Of a stretch of DNA of 43,059 bases, positions 32,602 to 41,500 are shown one piece after another. The notes below the pieces were generated by a model. That model saw nothing but the letters and a program-made list of their open reading frames with translations, was not told where the DNA came from and did not search any database. Each line of letters opens with the position of its first letter. The first letter of the stretch is position 1. The stretch covers positions 1 through 43,059 of the forward strand of contig JAFWMQ010000018.1 of NCBI GenBank assembly GCA_017510605.1, in the 5' to 3' direction. This DNA is from Clostridiales bacterium (lineage in GTDB: Bacteria; Bacillota; Clostridia; Saccharofermentanales; Saccharofermentanaceae). Made by a program: the position numbers and the translations under genes.

Positions 32602-35572
32602 TATTTCTCGCCTGCATTTCAAGCCACTCTGTCTCAGTGATAAGGATCTTTCTGGGCTTGCTTCCCTCGAAAGGTCCGATTACCTTTCTCTTCTCAAGTT
32701 CATCAACCAGTCTTGCAGCTCTCGGGTATCCGATACCCAATCTTCTCTGAAGCACAGATACACTTGCGCTTCCATTCTCGATAACGGTCTGGACTGCCTG
32801 ATTAAACAGATCATCAGTATCTGAACCTCCGCCTGAAGTTCCTCCGGAAGTAGTTCCGGCCTGAGCCTGACCCTCGCCTGCAGTAACTCTGTCGATATCC
32901 TTGATGATCGCATCATCATACATAGGACCATATTGCTTCTTGAGATAATCGACAACAGCTTCAACTTCCTCATCCTTGAGAAATGCGCCCTGGCCTCTGA
33001 CAGGCTGCGGGGCACTCATCGGAGCATAAAGCATATCGCCTTTACCCAGCAGTTTCTCAGCACCGATCTGATCAAGAATCGTTCTGGAATCGACACCTGA
33101 TGTAACGGCAAATGCGATCCTTGATCCGATATTTGCCTTGATAACACCTGTGATGACGTCTACAGAAGGTCTCTGAGTTGCGATGAGAAGATGGATACCT
33201 GCGGCTCTGGCGAGTGCCGCGAGTCTCGAGATATATGTCTCGACTTCTTTTGAAGCTACCATCATAAGTTCTGCAAGCTCATCAATTACAAAAAGGATAA
33301 GCGGGAGATGCTCTACCTGCGGATCATTCTTATATTTCTCGTTGAATCCTTTTATATCTCTGACCTGACCTTCTTCGAAAAGCTTATATCTTCTCTGCAT
33401 TTCGATTACAGCCCAGTTGAGAGCACCTGCGGCCTTCTTAGGATCCGTAATTACAGGCATGATAAGATGAGGTACTCCGTTATATACCGAGAGTTCAACA
33501 ACCTTAGGATCAACGAGGATCATACGCACTTCCTCGGGTGAAGAATGAACAAGGATACTCGTAAGGATAGAATTGATACATACTGACTTACCGGAACCGG
33601 TAGATCCTGCGATCATAAGGTGAGGCATTTTCGCCAGATCACAATAGATAGGTCTGCCCGGAATATCTCTTCCCAATGCAACCGTAAGAGGTGACGCAGC
33701 TTTGAAATCTTTTGTCTCAACAAGACCTCTCAACTGAACTGCAGTAGGAACATCATTAGGAATCTCGATACCGATCGCACTCTTACCCGGAATAGGCGCT
33801 TCGATCCTGATGGAGATCGCTGCCATGGCAAGCATAATATCATCCTGAAGATTAGTAACTCTCGATACTTTAGTACCTGTCTCAAGAGTAAGTTCGAATC
33901 TCGTGATTGACGGACCATGGGTAATGTTTACAACTTCAGCATTAATGCCAAAGCTCTTAAGTGCGTCTTCAAGTTTATGAGCTTTGACTTTCAGTTTTTT
34001 CTCAAGATCCGCATCGGCACGCTGCTTGATATCCGGAGCCAGAATAGATGTAGGAGCAGGTTTGTAATTCCTGAGTCTCTTCTTCTGTGCACGCAGCTGG
34101 GCCTCATGCTGTTTTGTCTCTTCAGCAAATTCTATGCCGGGAACAGGTGCGGAAGACTCTCTTGAAGAAGTCTTAAGGATCCTTCCTTCTGTCGTGCTGT
34201 ATCCTTCAGTATTGTCATTGCCTGCATTGATAGTTATTCTTCCGTTCTCAGTGTCATTATCCGGAGCAGAAGGATACTCTCTTCCTCCGCCGAGCTGATC
34301 ATACATAGAAAGCTTTATTCTGGGCTCTCTTACTGACCGGTCGGATTCAGAATAATCATATCCCGAACCCTCCATATCCTCATCAACCTCGTACGGATCT
34401 TCAGTCCCGCTGTAAATGTCACTATCAGGATACTGTTGTTTATTCTTCGCATTTCCTTCAGGAGTAAAATCGTAGAAGTCTTCCTTTTTGTTATCCAGGA
34501 ATGACAATTTCTTCTTTTCTTTCTTTGTTTTTGCCGCTCCGGGTATGTTAAGAGGATCGGTGATATATCCGAAATCTGCTTCAGAGCCCGGTTTATCCGT
34601 GATGTCATACTCTTTCTCGTTATATGAAAGTTTGCCGGGATCTGATGTTACAGGATGGATCTGTCCGCCTGTAAGCTTTTCAACATCAGTAAAACCTGAT
34701 GAGCCGTCTATCGGCATATTCGTCATAAACGGCCCCTGCTTCTCGGAAGACATTGATCCACCGTTCCGGACAAAAGGAGAATAGCCGTTATTCTGGGAGA
34801 TCATACCGTTATCTCCGTAAGTAATAACAGCTGTTCCCTGTGGCCTTTGGGCAGGTCTCTGGACCGGTCTTGGAGTATTCGTATTGCCGTATCCGTTGCC
34901 GGAATAGATCTGATAATTCGGATCATTCTGTCTTTGATTTTTATGACTTACTACTGTGTTATAGACCTTACCGGATGCAGTGCTGATGGCATGCGCAGTC
35001 TTTTTTGCTGTTGCTTTGAGCGATACCCTGAAAACAAGCAGTATCTGCGTAAGCAGGAATACGACTATAGCCAAAATACCGATAAGTGATCCTGTGACTT
35101 CATAAAGCGCGACAGCAATAGATCCTCCGATAATACCGCCTGTAAGAACATTTGCGGTGCTTACAGGGTCAGTGATCAGTTCTGCGTTAGTTCCGGATTC
35201 CCATAAAAGCGAAAGTGCCTTTAGCGCAGAAGTCTTTCCTTCTGAATTCAGACAAAGATTCTCAAAATATTCCATATCCATAGAGAACAGTGCAAGAAGA
35301 GCAGATACGGATACCAGAAGAAGTATGATACTTCTGACTCTTATCCCGGATACGCCCTGTCTTTTCTCAAAGAAAACATCCAAAGCGACATAGAGTATGT
35401 AGACAGGTATAGCATAAGCAGCAACACCTACAAGGCCCAGGAAAAAGCTCTTGATCGCAGCACCTATGATACCCGTAAGACTGACGGGAAGATAAAACAT
35501 AAGAATGATTGCGACAGCAATGAAAAACAGAACGATCCCTGCTGCTTCTTTGAGTGAAGTATCCCTGCTCAA
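32594..35572 (-). CDS. ftsK: DNA translocase FtsK/SpoIIIE
   Basis: 992 residues. Four N-terminal membrane helices (about 10-185), a long low-complexity linker (about 190-480, rich in N, G, S, P and acidic residues), then the motor domain with AGSTGSGKSVCINS (Walker A) and LILFVIDELAELMM (Walker B), and a C-terminal winged-helix gamma domain (about 925-985, LLGIGYPRAARLVDELEKRKVIGP-like) that reads oriented DNA sequences. Moves chromosome ends during division or sporulation. Start is TTG at 35572 with AGGAGG eight bases upstream, overlapping the NUDIX stop (TTGA). Coupled to cinA downstream. Confidence 0.95.
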   Translation of the reverse strand: MSRDTSLKEAAGIVLFFIAVAIILMFYLPVSLTGIIGAAIKSFFLGLVGVAAYAIPVYILYVALDVFFEKRQGVSGIRVRSIILLLVSVSALLALFSMDMEYFENLCLNSEGKTSALKALSLLWESGTNAELITDPVSTANVLTGGIIGGSIAVALYEVTGSLIGILAIVVFLLTQILLVFRVSLKATAKKTAHAISTASGKVYNTVVSHKNQRQNDPNYQIYSGNGYGNTNTPRPVQRPAQRPQGTAVITYGDNGMISQNNGYSPFVRNGGSMSSEKQGPFMTNMPIDGSSGFTDVEKLTGGQIHPVTSDPGKLSYNEKEYDITDKPGSEADFGYITDPLNIPGAAKTKKEKKKLSFLDNKKEDFYDFTPEGNAKNKQQYPDSDIYSGTEDPYEVDEDMEGSGYDYSESDRSVREPRIKLSMYDQLGGGREYPSAPDNDTENGRITINAGNDNTEGYSTTEGRILKTSSRESSAPVPGIEFAEETKQHEAQLRAQKKRLRNYKPAPTSILAPDIKQRADADLEKKLKVKAHKLEDALKSFGINAEVVNITHGPSITRFELTLETGTKVSRVTNLQDDIMLAMAAISIRIEAPIPGKSAIGIEIPNDVPTAVQLRGLVETKDFKAASPLTVALGRDIPGRPIYCDLAKMPHLMIAGSTGSGKSVCINSILTSILVHSSPEEVRMILVDPKVVELSVYNGVPHLIMPVITDPKKAAGALNWAVIEMQRRYKLFEEGQVRDIKGFNEKYKNDPQVEHLPLILFVIDELAELMMVASKEVETYISRLAALARAAGIHLLIATQRPSVDVITGVIKANIGSRIAFAVTSGVDSRTILDQIGAEKLLGKGDMLYAPMSAPQPVRGQGAFLKDEEVEAVVDYLKKQYGPMYDDAIIKDIDRVTAGEGQAQAGTTSGGTSGGGSDTDDLFNQAVQTVIENGSASVSVLQRRLGIGYPRAARLVDELEKRKVIGPFEGSKPRKILITETEWLEMQARNND

Positions 35573-36129
35573 ATCCCTAACCTCCTGGCTGCTTTATACA
35601 GTAAAACCACTGTCTTTGCATCTCTTATCTCACCGTTTTCCGCCATCTTAAGCGCATCAGCCAAAGGCATCTTTACGGTTGCAATATATTCATTCGGATC
35701 AGGATTGCCTCCCATATAACCAAGACCGGTTCCGATATAAAGAGTTATCACCTCACTGCAATAACCGGGAGTAGCGGCAATCGCTCCGACGCACTCGATG
35801 GTACCGGCAGTCAATCCCGTCTCTTCAGTTATCTCACGTGATACGCAATGAAGCGGATCTTCACCCTTCTCAAGTTTTCCCGCAGGAGCTTCGATCATGA
35901 CTTCCTCAAACGGACTTCTGAACTGCTTAACAAGATAACAATTACCGTCATCATCAACCGGAAGAACGCATGCGCCGCCCGGATGCTTAACGATCTCTCT
36001 GGTACTCTTGTTTCCTTCAGGAGTTGTAATGTCTTTTATCTCCACATCAAAGACTCTTCCTTCGAAAACGGTTTTCGAAGATATTGTCTTCTCAAAAAGC
36101 ATATCGTCACTGCAATTAATCTTACCCAT
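35569..36129 (-). CDS. NUDIX hydrolase (ADP-ribose pyrophosphatase-like)
   Basis: 186 residues. A complete NUDIX box GX5EX7REUXEEXGU at about 84-106 (GKLEKGE, then REITEETGL) with the preceding PAGK typical of ADP-ribose pyrophosphatases. N-terminal part (SKTVFEGRVFDVEIKDITTPEGN) also matches that subgroup. Hydrolyses ADP-ribose to AMP and ribose-5-phosphate, with Mg2+. ATG at 36129 shares a base with the rnhA stop (TAATG). Sits between rnhA and ftsK, tightly coupled at both ends. Confidence 0.92.
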   Translation of the reverse strand: MGKINCSDDMLFEKTISSKTVFEGRVFDVEIKDITTPEGNKSTREIVKHPGGACVLPVDDDGNCYLVKQFRSPFEEVMIEAPAGKLEKGEDPLHCVSREITEETGLTAGTIECVGAIAATPGYCSEVITLYIGTGLGYMGGNPDPNEYIATVKMPLADALKMAENGEIRDAKTVVLLYKAARRLGI

Positions 36130-36593
36130 TATCCTCTGTTTTTCTCCTCACTGATCTTCTTCCACTCAGCCACGGCAAGCTCATCACAACGGTTGTTGTA
36201 CTCATTGTCGGCATGCCCTTTTACCTTATGAAAAGTAACATTATGTTTTGAAGTGAGATCTATCAGTTCTTTCCAAAGATCGCTGTTGGCGACTTCAGCT
36301 TTTGCGCTGTTTTTCCAGCCGTTCCTGACCCACTTGTCGATCCAGTTCTGACTGAAAGCATTTACAACATATGCGCTGTCACTGTAAATATCGACTTTGC
36401 AGGGGCGCTTTAATGCACGCAAACCCTCAATGACCGCCATCAATTCCATACGGTTATTGGTTGTATCCTTCTCGCCTCCGGAAAGTTCTTTCTTGACACC
36501 GCCAGCCATAAGAATGGAAGCCCAACCGCCGGGTCCCGGGTTACCGGAACATGCTCCGTCAGTATAGATTGTAACTTCAGTAATTACTGCCAT
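36129..36593 (-). CDS. rnhA: Ribonuclease HI
   Basis: 154 residues, normal length. Catalytic acids D12 (YTDGACSGNPGPGG), E50 (MELMAVIEGL), D72 (SDSAY) and D138 (CDELA), plus H128 in KVKGHAD. Cuts RNA in RNA-DNA hybrids. ATG at 36593 has no clear Shine-Dalgarno; it lies 17 bases after proC. It is followed by the NUDIX gene with a one-base overlap. Confidence 0.96.
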   Translation of the reverse strand: MAVITEVTIYTDGACSGNPGPGGWASILMAGGVKKELSGGEKDTTNNRMELMAVIEGLRALKRPCKVDIYSDSAYVVNAFSQNWIDKWVRNGWKNSAKAEVANSDLWKELIDLTSKHNVTFHKVKGHADNEYNNRCDELAVAEWKKISEEKNRG

Positions 36594-36610
36594 GCTAAAT
36601 AGGAAAAGGC

Positions 36611-37414
36611 TTACTTTTTGCCTTTCATCTCCTGAGTCTTATCATAAGCTGCAGTAACTGACTTGATAACAGCATTTCTCAGTCCGTTCTCTTCAAGAGC
36701 CATAACTCCGGCTATCGTCGTTCCTCCGGGTGAGCAGACCATATCTTTTAACTCGGCAGGATGCTTTCCGGTCTCGAGAGCAAGCTTTCCGGAGCCGGCA
36801 ACAGTAGCTTCTGCGATCTTAAGTGCATCCGCTCTCTTGATACCGAGACTTACTGCAGCATCAGCCATAGCTTCAATAAAAAGCATGACATAAGCAGGAC
36901 CTGTACCTGATACACAGCCTATTGCGTCCAATGTATTCTCATCACAGAGAATGGTCTCTCCGCAGGTTCCGAGAAGCTTAAGTACAAACTCAGATTCTTC
37001 TTCGCTCAATCCGACAGGGCAGACCGCAGAAACACCAAGGCCTACCTGTGCAGGAGTGTTCGGCATGATCCTTACAAACTTCCTTCCATCACCCAGGATC
37101 CCTCCGATCCTGGCACATGTAACCGCAGCTGCTATCGAGAGAACGATCGCATCCGGCTTAAGGCTGTCCTTTATACTCTTAAGGGCATCATCGAAATGAA
37201 CCGGCTTAACTGCCATAAGGATATAATCAGCGCCTTCAACTGCTTCAGTAATGGAAGATGCGGCATTAACGCCTAGTTCTTCGGCACACTTTTCGCATGC
37301 TTCACTTACAACATCAAAGCACCATGCTTCTTCAGGCTTGATTATCCCGCCTTTAACAAAACCTCCCAAAAGGGCTTTTCCCATATTCCCGGTACCGATA
37401 ACCGCTAATCTCAT
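36611..37414 (-). CDS. proC: Pyrroline-5-carboxylate reductase
   Basis: 267 residues. N-terminal Rossmann motif IGTGNMG (6-12), then the conserved C-terminal signatures AIGCVSGTGPAYVMLFIEAMADAAV and CSPGGTTIAGVMALEENGLR. Last step of proline synthesis, NAD(P)H-dependent. ATG at 37414 has GAGGAG upstream. First gene of the proC-rnhA-nudix-ftsK-cinA-murJ transcription unit, with no good promoter recognised. Confidence 0.96.
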   Translation of the reverse strand: MRLAVIGTGNMGKALLGGFVKGGIIKPEEAWCFDVVSEACEKCAEELGVNAASSITEAVEGADYILMAVKPVHFDDALKSIKDSLKPDAIVLSIAAAVTCARIGGILGDGRKFVRIMPNTPAQVGLGVSAVCPVGLSEEESEFVLKLLGTCGETILCDENTLDAIGCVSGTGPAYVMLFIEAMADAAVSLGIKRADALKIAEATVAGSGKLALETGKHPAELKDMVCSPGGTTIAGVMALEENGLRNAVIKSVTAAYDKTQEMKGKK

Positions 37415-37468
37415 AGAGTTACTCCTCTTATTTATTTATATATAAGCGTCTCAATCTTAACATTACCC

Positions 37469-37497
37469 TTGACATAGTGCAAACCAACGATTAAACT
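37469..37497 (+). promoter_or_regulatory. Promoter of tRNA-Trp
   Basis: Consensus -35 TTGACA (37469-37474), 17-base spacer, -10 TAAACT (37492-37497), with transcription starting just before the tRNA at 37512. Confidence 0.65.
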
Positions 37498-37511
37498 GTT
37501 CGTTGCAACAA

Positions 37512-37586
37512 AGGGGAGTGGCTCAACGGTAGAGCAGCGGTCTCCAAAACCGCCGGTTGCGCGTTCAAATCGTGTCTCCCCTGCCA
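37512..37586 (+). tRNA. tRNA-Trp (anticodon CCA)
   Basis: Cloverleaf: acceptor AGGGGAG/CTCCCCT, D arm GCTC/GAGC, anticodon stem GCGGT/ACCGC with loop CTCCAAA (anticodon CCA), T arm GCGCG/CGTGT with loop TTCAAAT, and encoded 3' CCA. A promoter and a terminator flank it, so it is a single-gene unit. Confidence 0.95.
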
Positions 37587-37591
37587 AACTA

Positions 37592-37619
37592 AAAGGGCTG
37601 TCAGTCATGACAGCCCTTT
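37592..37619 (+). terminator. Bidirectional terminator between tRNA-Trp and the acidic membrane protein gene
   Basis: Perfect 12-bp stem (37592-37603 with 37608-37619, core AGGGCTGTCA) with a 4-base loop. On the plus strand it is followed by a T-rich run from 37619; on the minus strand by TTTTAGTTTGG. It ends the tRNA transcript and probably the opposing gene. Confidence 0.85.
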
Positions 37620-37663
37620 ATTTTTTTCTTGAAATTGTCCCTAAAAGCTAATCCATTTGTAAC

Positions 37664-38695
37664 TTAAGTTGATACCGGAGCAGACTCATCAGGAACTGAT
37701 TCAATTGTGGCAGGATCAGGAGTTACCTCAAGGACCTCCCTGATCTGTGATTCGTTCAGAGCTGACTTCGGAACCACATCGATTACAATATATGCGATTC
37801 CGTCTTTCTGGACCGGTACCAGTCTGAAAGCATAATCGCCTCTGACATAAAACCTCGTATCACCATCGTATTCGCCCATCTTATTCATTGCGATACCCAT
37901 AGCTTCATAGGCATTCATATTAGGATAAAGAGCATTCAGCGTATTCGAGAAATACATCCATACTGTATTGAAATCAGCGTCATCGCTCATGTCAGAGTAC
38001 TGAACCCATATTCTTACATATGCGAGTGTATTGTCGCTCTTTCTGGTTGCACCTTCGATTCCCGCATTAATGAAATACTTTGAAGGACCGGCAAAAAAGT
38101 CTGCATAAGATCTGCTGGCAGTAATAACTGCCTTATCACCCAGCATGCCCGGATTACTGTCAGGATCAATATACGGCGGTGTTCTGAACCCTATATCAGC
38201 ACCGCTGTCCATAAGCGAGAGTGCTACCGCGCCGTTATTGAAATCATGAACAAAATCACTAAGACCAATACCCATTGAAGGTGTCCTGGCATTAGGCAGG
38301 ATAAAATAAATAGAAGCGACCAAAACAGCTACAAAGGCCAAAAGAATGGTTACCGGAATAACCGGATCACGCTTGCATTTCTCGATAAAAGGGAGCTTTC
38401 TGAATTCCTCATTGGAAACTGCTGTATCTTCTTTTTCAACAACCGTCTTTTTTGTCGGTTTGTCCGCAGTTTCCTCAGTTGCCTCATCAGCTTCTTCATC
38501 AACTTCTTCTGTTGCTTCTTCATCCGCTTCAGAAGCTTCTTCTCCGGTCACTTCTTCAGCCTCCTCATCGGAAACTTCTTCTATATTTTCTTCAGCAGCT
38601 TCTTCCAAAACCTCATCGGTCTCCAAAGCAGCTTTTTCGATTATCTCTTCACTGTTCTGAGCAGTCTTATTGTCATTCTTCTTGGTTTTAGACAT
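37664..38695 (-). CDS. Membrane protein with acidic low-complexity N-terminus, function unknown
   Basis: 343 residues from ATG 38695 (GGAGG nine bases upstream); a longer frame to 38722 overlaps the -10 region. Residues about 15-85 are dominated by Glu, Asp, Ala and Thr with irregular EE(A/V) repeats. A single membrane helix (about 114-136, VTILLAFVAVLVASIYFIL) follows, and the rest (about 140-343) is a soluble domain probably outside, with GPSKYFINAGIEGA and PYIDPDSNPGM stretches I cannot match to a family. The acidic tail would face the cytoplasm. It is transcribed alone. Confidence 0.6.
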   Translation of the reverse strand: MSKTKKNDNKTAQNSEEIIEKAALETDEVLEEAAEENIEEVSDEEAEEVTGEEASEADEEATEEVDEEADEATEETADKPTKKTVVEKEDTAVSNEEFRKLPFIEKCKRDPVIPVTILLAFVAVLVASIYFILPNARTPSMGIGLSDFVHDFNNGAVALSLMDSGADIGFRTPPYIDPDSNPGMLGDKAVITASRSYADFFAGPSKYFINAGIEGATRKSDNTLAYVRIWVQYSDMSDDADFNTVWMYFSNTLNALYPNMNAYEAMGIAMNKMGEYDGDTRFYVRGDYAFRLVPVQKDGIAYIVIDVVPKSALNESQIREVLEVTPDPATIESVPDESAPVST

Positions 38696-38722
38696 ATAGG
38701 AATCCTCCAATTCAACTTGCAT

Positions 38723-38750
38723 ATTATAAATATAAACTCTGAGAATGTAA
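38723..38750 (-). promoter_or_regulatory. Promoter of the acidic membrane protein gene
   Basis: -35 TTACAT (38750-38745), 16-base spacer, perfect -10 TATAAT (38728-38723) on the minus strand. Supports the start at 38695 over 38722. Confidence 0.55.
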
Positions 38751-38825
38751 AACCGGACTCAAGCAAGTTCTATGTGAATCGTGTACAATAATTTCATAAG
38801 ATTCTCAATTAAAGGAGGGATGACC

Positions 38826-39530
38826 ATGTCACATCTTTTGATATCAGGCGGTACAAGAGGTATCGGCAAGGCTTGTGTAAAGCTTTTCGCTGACCAGGGA
38901 TTTAAGGTATCATCGCTTAGCCGTTTAGGAAAACCTGAAGATGCAATCAAGGGCGTAAGTTATTACAAATGTGATGTCAGGAATCCTTCCGATGTCAACA
39001 GAGCAGTAAAAGCTTCCATCAAAAAGAACGGCGAGATAGATGTGCTCATCTCCAACGCGGGAATATCCGTGGTAGGACTGGCCCAGTATATCGAATTCGA
39101 TGTATACAGGAACGTGATGGACACTAATTTCGGCGGGCTTTTTAATCTCACAAATGCAGTAATTCCTCACATGGTAAATCAACAGCACGGCGTAATACTG
39201 GCTGTATCATCCATGTGGGGACAGATTGGAGCATCCTGTGAAGCTCTTTACTCGGCAAGCAAAGGTGCCATAGATGCATATATAAAATCTCTGGCTAAAG
39301 AATTAGGTCCTTCAGGCATAAGGGTAAATGCAGTATCGCCCGGAGTAATCGATACCGATATGATGAGCGTTTACACCACTGAAGACAAAAAGGTTCTCTG
39401 CGAGGAGACACCCGCAGGAAGACTCGGATATCCTGTTGAAGTTGCCGAGACACTTTATTTCCTGCAATCAGAGAAGGCTTCATTCATTACAGGCCAGATC
39501 ATCGGTGTAAACGGCGGTTTCCTCATCTGA
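38826..39530 (+). CDS. Short-chain dehydrogenase/reductase (FabG-like)
   Basis: 234 residues from ATG 38826, seven bases after AGGAGG (an ATG at 38820 is too close to it). NAD(P)-binding GGTRGIGKA near the N-terminus, NAG motif (SNAGIS), catalytic Ser in SSMWG, Tyr-x-x-x-Lys as YSASK, and the closing GVNGG. The variant SGGTRGIG in place of TGG is usual for some FabG paralogs. Substrate unknown; it may be a fatty-acid-type or a general oxidoreductase. A possible -10 TACAAT lies at 38784-38789. Gene shares its divergent upstream region with the acidic membrane protein and lies 104 bases before citrate synthase. Confidence 0.92.
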   Translation: MSHLLISGGTRGIGKACVKLFADQGFKVSSLSRLGKPEDAIKGVSYYKCDVRNPSDVNRAVKASIKKNGEIDVLISNAGISVVGLAQYIEFDVYRNVMDTNFGGLFNLTNAVIPHMVNQQHGVILAVSSMWGQIGASCEALYSASKGAIDAYIKSLAKELGPSGIRVNAVSPGVIDTDMMSVYTTEDKKVLCEETPAGRLGYPVEVAETLYFLQSEKASFITGQIIGVNGGFLI

Positions 39531-39584
39531 GCCTGCCCCTCGCCCTTCATTTGAATTGTACTTTTTTATCATATAAAATATTTG

Positions 39585-39605
39585 AGTGTCTGTTTTTGGG
39601 ACACT
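39585..39605 (+). promoter_or_regulatory. Dyad in the citrate synthase leader
   Basis: AGTGTC (39585-39590) and GACACT (39600-39605), a 6-bp inverted repeat with a 9-base spacer, 29 bases upstream of the ATG and just after a possible TATAAA -10 (39572-39577). It could be an operator or a leader hairpin. Confidence 0.35.
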
Positions 39606-39634
39606 AGTACTATGCCTCAGAAAGGAGAGGACTT

Positions 39635-41002
39635 ATGGCCACAAATAACTATTCAAAGATCACTCCCGAGATAGCCCGTCTTGCGGAAATCTGCAAATCA
39701 AATGCCATAGATCCTGAGCTCTACACCACCTATGATGTCAAGCGCGGCCTGAGAGACATTAACGGTAAGGGAGTACTTACAGGACTTACAAGGATCTCCG
39801 AAGTCAACGCTACACAGATCGTTGACGGCGAAGCCGTTCCTGCTCCCGGTGAATTGTTCTATCGCGGAATCAATGTAAAAGAAATGATCAAGGGGCAGCC
39901 TGAAGATATGCATTGCGGTTTTGAAGAGACCACATATCTTCTCCTCTTCGGCAAGCTTCCGAATAATCAGGAATTAACTGATTTCAGAAATCTTCTTGCC
40001 GAATCACGTTCAAAGATGCCTAAGAATTTCTTCAGAGACGTAATTATGCAGAAGCCTTCTTCTGATTTGATGAACAATATTCAAAGAGGCGTTCTTAATC
40101 TGTATGCATACGATACTCAGGCATCAGATATATCTATTCCGAATGTCTTAAGACAGTCTTTGGAATTGATATCGATCTTCCCGAGCATTGCCGTACACAG
40201 CTACAATGCAATGCGCTATTATCTGGACCGTGATTCTCTTGTAGTCCACAGACCCAGACCGGATCTGTCCACAGCTGAGAACTTCCTTTATATGTTAAGG
40301 ACTGACAATAAGTTCACTCCGTTAGAAGCAAAGATCTTAGATGTTTCCCTCATGCTTCACGCTGAGCATGGCGGCGGTAACAACTCAACTTTTACCACTC
40401 ACGTTGTAACAAGTTCAGGAACAGATACTTATGCTTCCGTAGTAGCCGCCTTAAGCTCGCTTAAGGGTCCGAAACACGGCGGTGCGAACATCATGGTAGT
40501 CAAGATGTTCAAAGAACTCGAGAAAAGCATCTCAGATTGGGAAGATGATGATGAGATCCTGGCTTATCTCGAGAAGATCCTTCATAAAGAAGCATTTGAC
40601 CGTACCGGTGTCATTTATGGTATGGGACATGCTATTTATTCGATATCAGATCCGAGAGCACAGATCTTCAAGCGTTACGTTAAGGATCTTTCGGCTGAGA
40701 AGGGACGATCAAAAGAATTCGAATTCTATGAGAGAGTAGAGAAACTGTCTGCTGAACTTATTGCAGCTGAACGCAAGATCTACAAGGGTGTTTCTGCCAA
40801 TATCGATTTCTACAGCGGATTTGTATATTCAATGCTCGGAATCCCTATGGAACTCTACACTCCGCTCTTTGCGATCGCAAGGATCTCCGGCTGGTCAGCT
40901 CACAGGATCGAAGAGCTCAACGGCAAAGGCAAGATCATCCGTCCGGCATATAAGAGTGTTCAGCCAAGAGAAAAGTATTATCCTCTCGGGGAAAGAAAGT
41001 AA
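39635..41002 (+). CDS. gltA: Citrate synthase (type II)
   Basis: 455 residues. Catalytic His in LMLHAEHGGGNNSTFT, second His in MGHAIYSISDPRA, catalytic Asp in SANIDFYSGFVY; N-terminal segment with FYRGINVKEMI is typical. Condenses oxaloacetate and acetyl-CoA; in many Clostridia the citrate branch supplies glutamate. The motif SLKGPKHGGAN is conserved in the family. 2-Methylcitrate synthase activity is an alternative not excluded by sequence. ATG at 39635 follows AGGAGAGG. Monocistronic, ended by a strong hairpin. Confidence 0.94.
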   Translation: MATNNYSKITPEIARLAEICKSNAIDPELYTTYDVKRGLRDINGKGVLTGLTRISEVNATQIVDGEAVPAPGELFYRGINVKEMIKGQPEDMHCGFEETTYLLLFGKLPNNQELTDFRNLLAESRSKMPKNFFRDVIMQKPSSDLMNNIQRGVLNLYAYDTQASDISIPNVLRQSLELISIFPSIAVHSYNAMRYYLDRDSLVVHRPRPDLSTAENFLYMLRTDNKFTPLEAKILDVSLMLHAEHGGGNNSTFTTHVVTSSGTDTYASVVAALSSLKGPKHGGANIMVVKMFKELEKSISDWEDDDEILAYLEKILHKEAFDRTGVIYGMGHAIYSISDPRAQIFKRYVKDLSAEKGRSKEFEFYERVEKLSAELIAAERKIYKGVSANIDFYSGFVYSMLGIPMELYTPLFAIARISGWSAHRIEELNGKGKIIRPAYKSVQPREKYYPLGERK

Positions 41003-41027
41003 TTATTCTCTAAATATTCAACAAAGC

Positions 41028-41058
41028 AAAGAGGTTGTCCGCTTGGGACAACCTCTTT
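41028..41058 (+). terminator. Rho-independent terminator of citrate synthase
   Basis: Perfect 13-bp stem (41028-41040 with 41046-41058) with a 5-base loop, followed by TTTT, 25 bases after the stop. The stem could also stop the opposing gene at 41107. Confidence 0.88.
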
Positions 41059-41106
41059 TTTCAGCCATTTAAAGTTTTCAGGTCCTAAATAAGATTGGCT
41101 TAAGAA

Positions 41107-41370
41107 TTATGCCTTCTCGTCTTCTTCAACCTTTCCGAAAAGGTTAAGTCTGAAGAGCATTGCCTCATCGTCAGGATCAGAGCAGGAGATCTTTGCATTG
41201 CATACGATACCACCTTCGATAAGCTTCATGATACCTGTGATCTGGCTGAGCTTACTCTTAAGATTGAAACGGTCGCCTTCATCTGTAAGAAGGATTACGC
41301 TTCCCTTGCACTCGTCAAGTGCTTTCATCAAAGTTGCAACATCAATGTTGTCTAAGTAAAATGCTTTCAT
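41107..41370 (-). CDS. Small HPr-like protein of unknown function
   Basis: 87 residues from ATG 41370, with AGGAGG nine bases upstream; the frame to 41418 has no start signal. The order of predicted strands and helices, the segment LKSKLSQITGIMKLIEG and the acidic C-terminal helix resemble the HPr/PTS phosphocarrier fold (compare the V-AKSIMG-stretch of HPr), but the active-site His of HPr is absent. The relation is by eye only and uncertain. It could be a carbohydrate-response or other regulatory protein. A 7-bp palindrome (CCAAAGG/CCTTTGG, 41415-41433) lies in its upstream region. Followed on the other strand by the citrate synthase terminator. Confidence 0.55.
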   Translation of the reverse strand: MKAFYLDNIDVATLMKALDECKGSVILLTDEGDRFNLKSKLSQITGIMKLIEGGIVCNAKISCSDPDDEAMLFRLNLFGKVEEDEKA

Positions 41371-41500
41371 ATTGTAATACCTCCTAAAAGTATTGATTTG
41401 TCCTTTTACTATCCCCAAAGGATTTCCCTTTGGACAGCCTAATGGTACACTTCCTCACCTTTTCAAACAATGGGTTTCTTAAACAAGTTGCATAATCGAA

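Noticed and set aside
37512..37586. tRNA-Trp as phage or element attachment site
   Set aside because: No integrase next to it and no direct repeat of the tRNA 3' end was seen.
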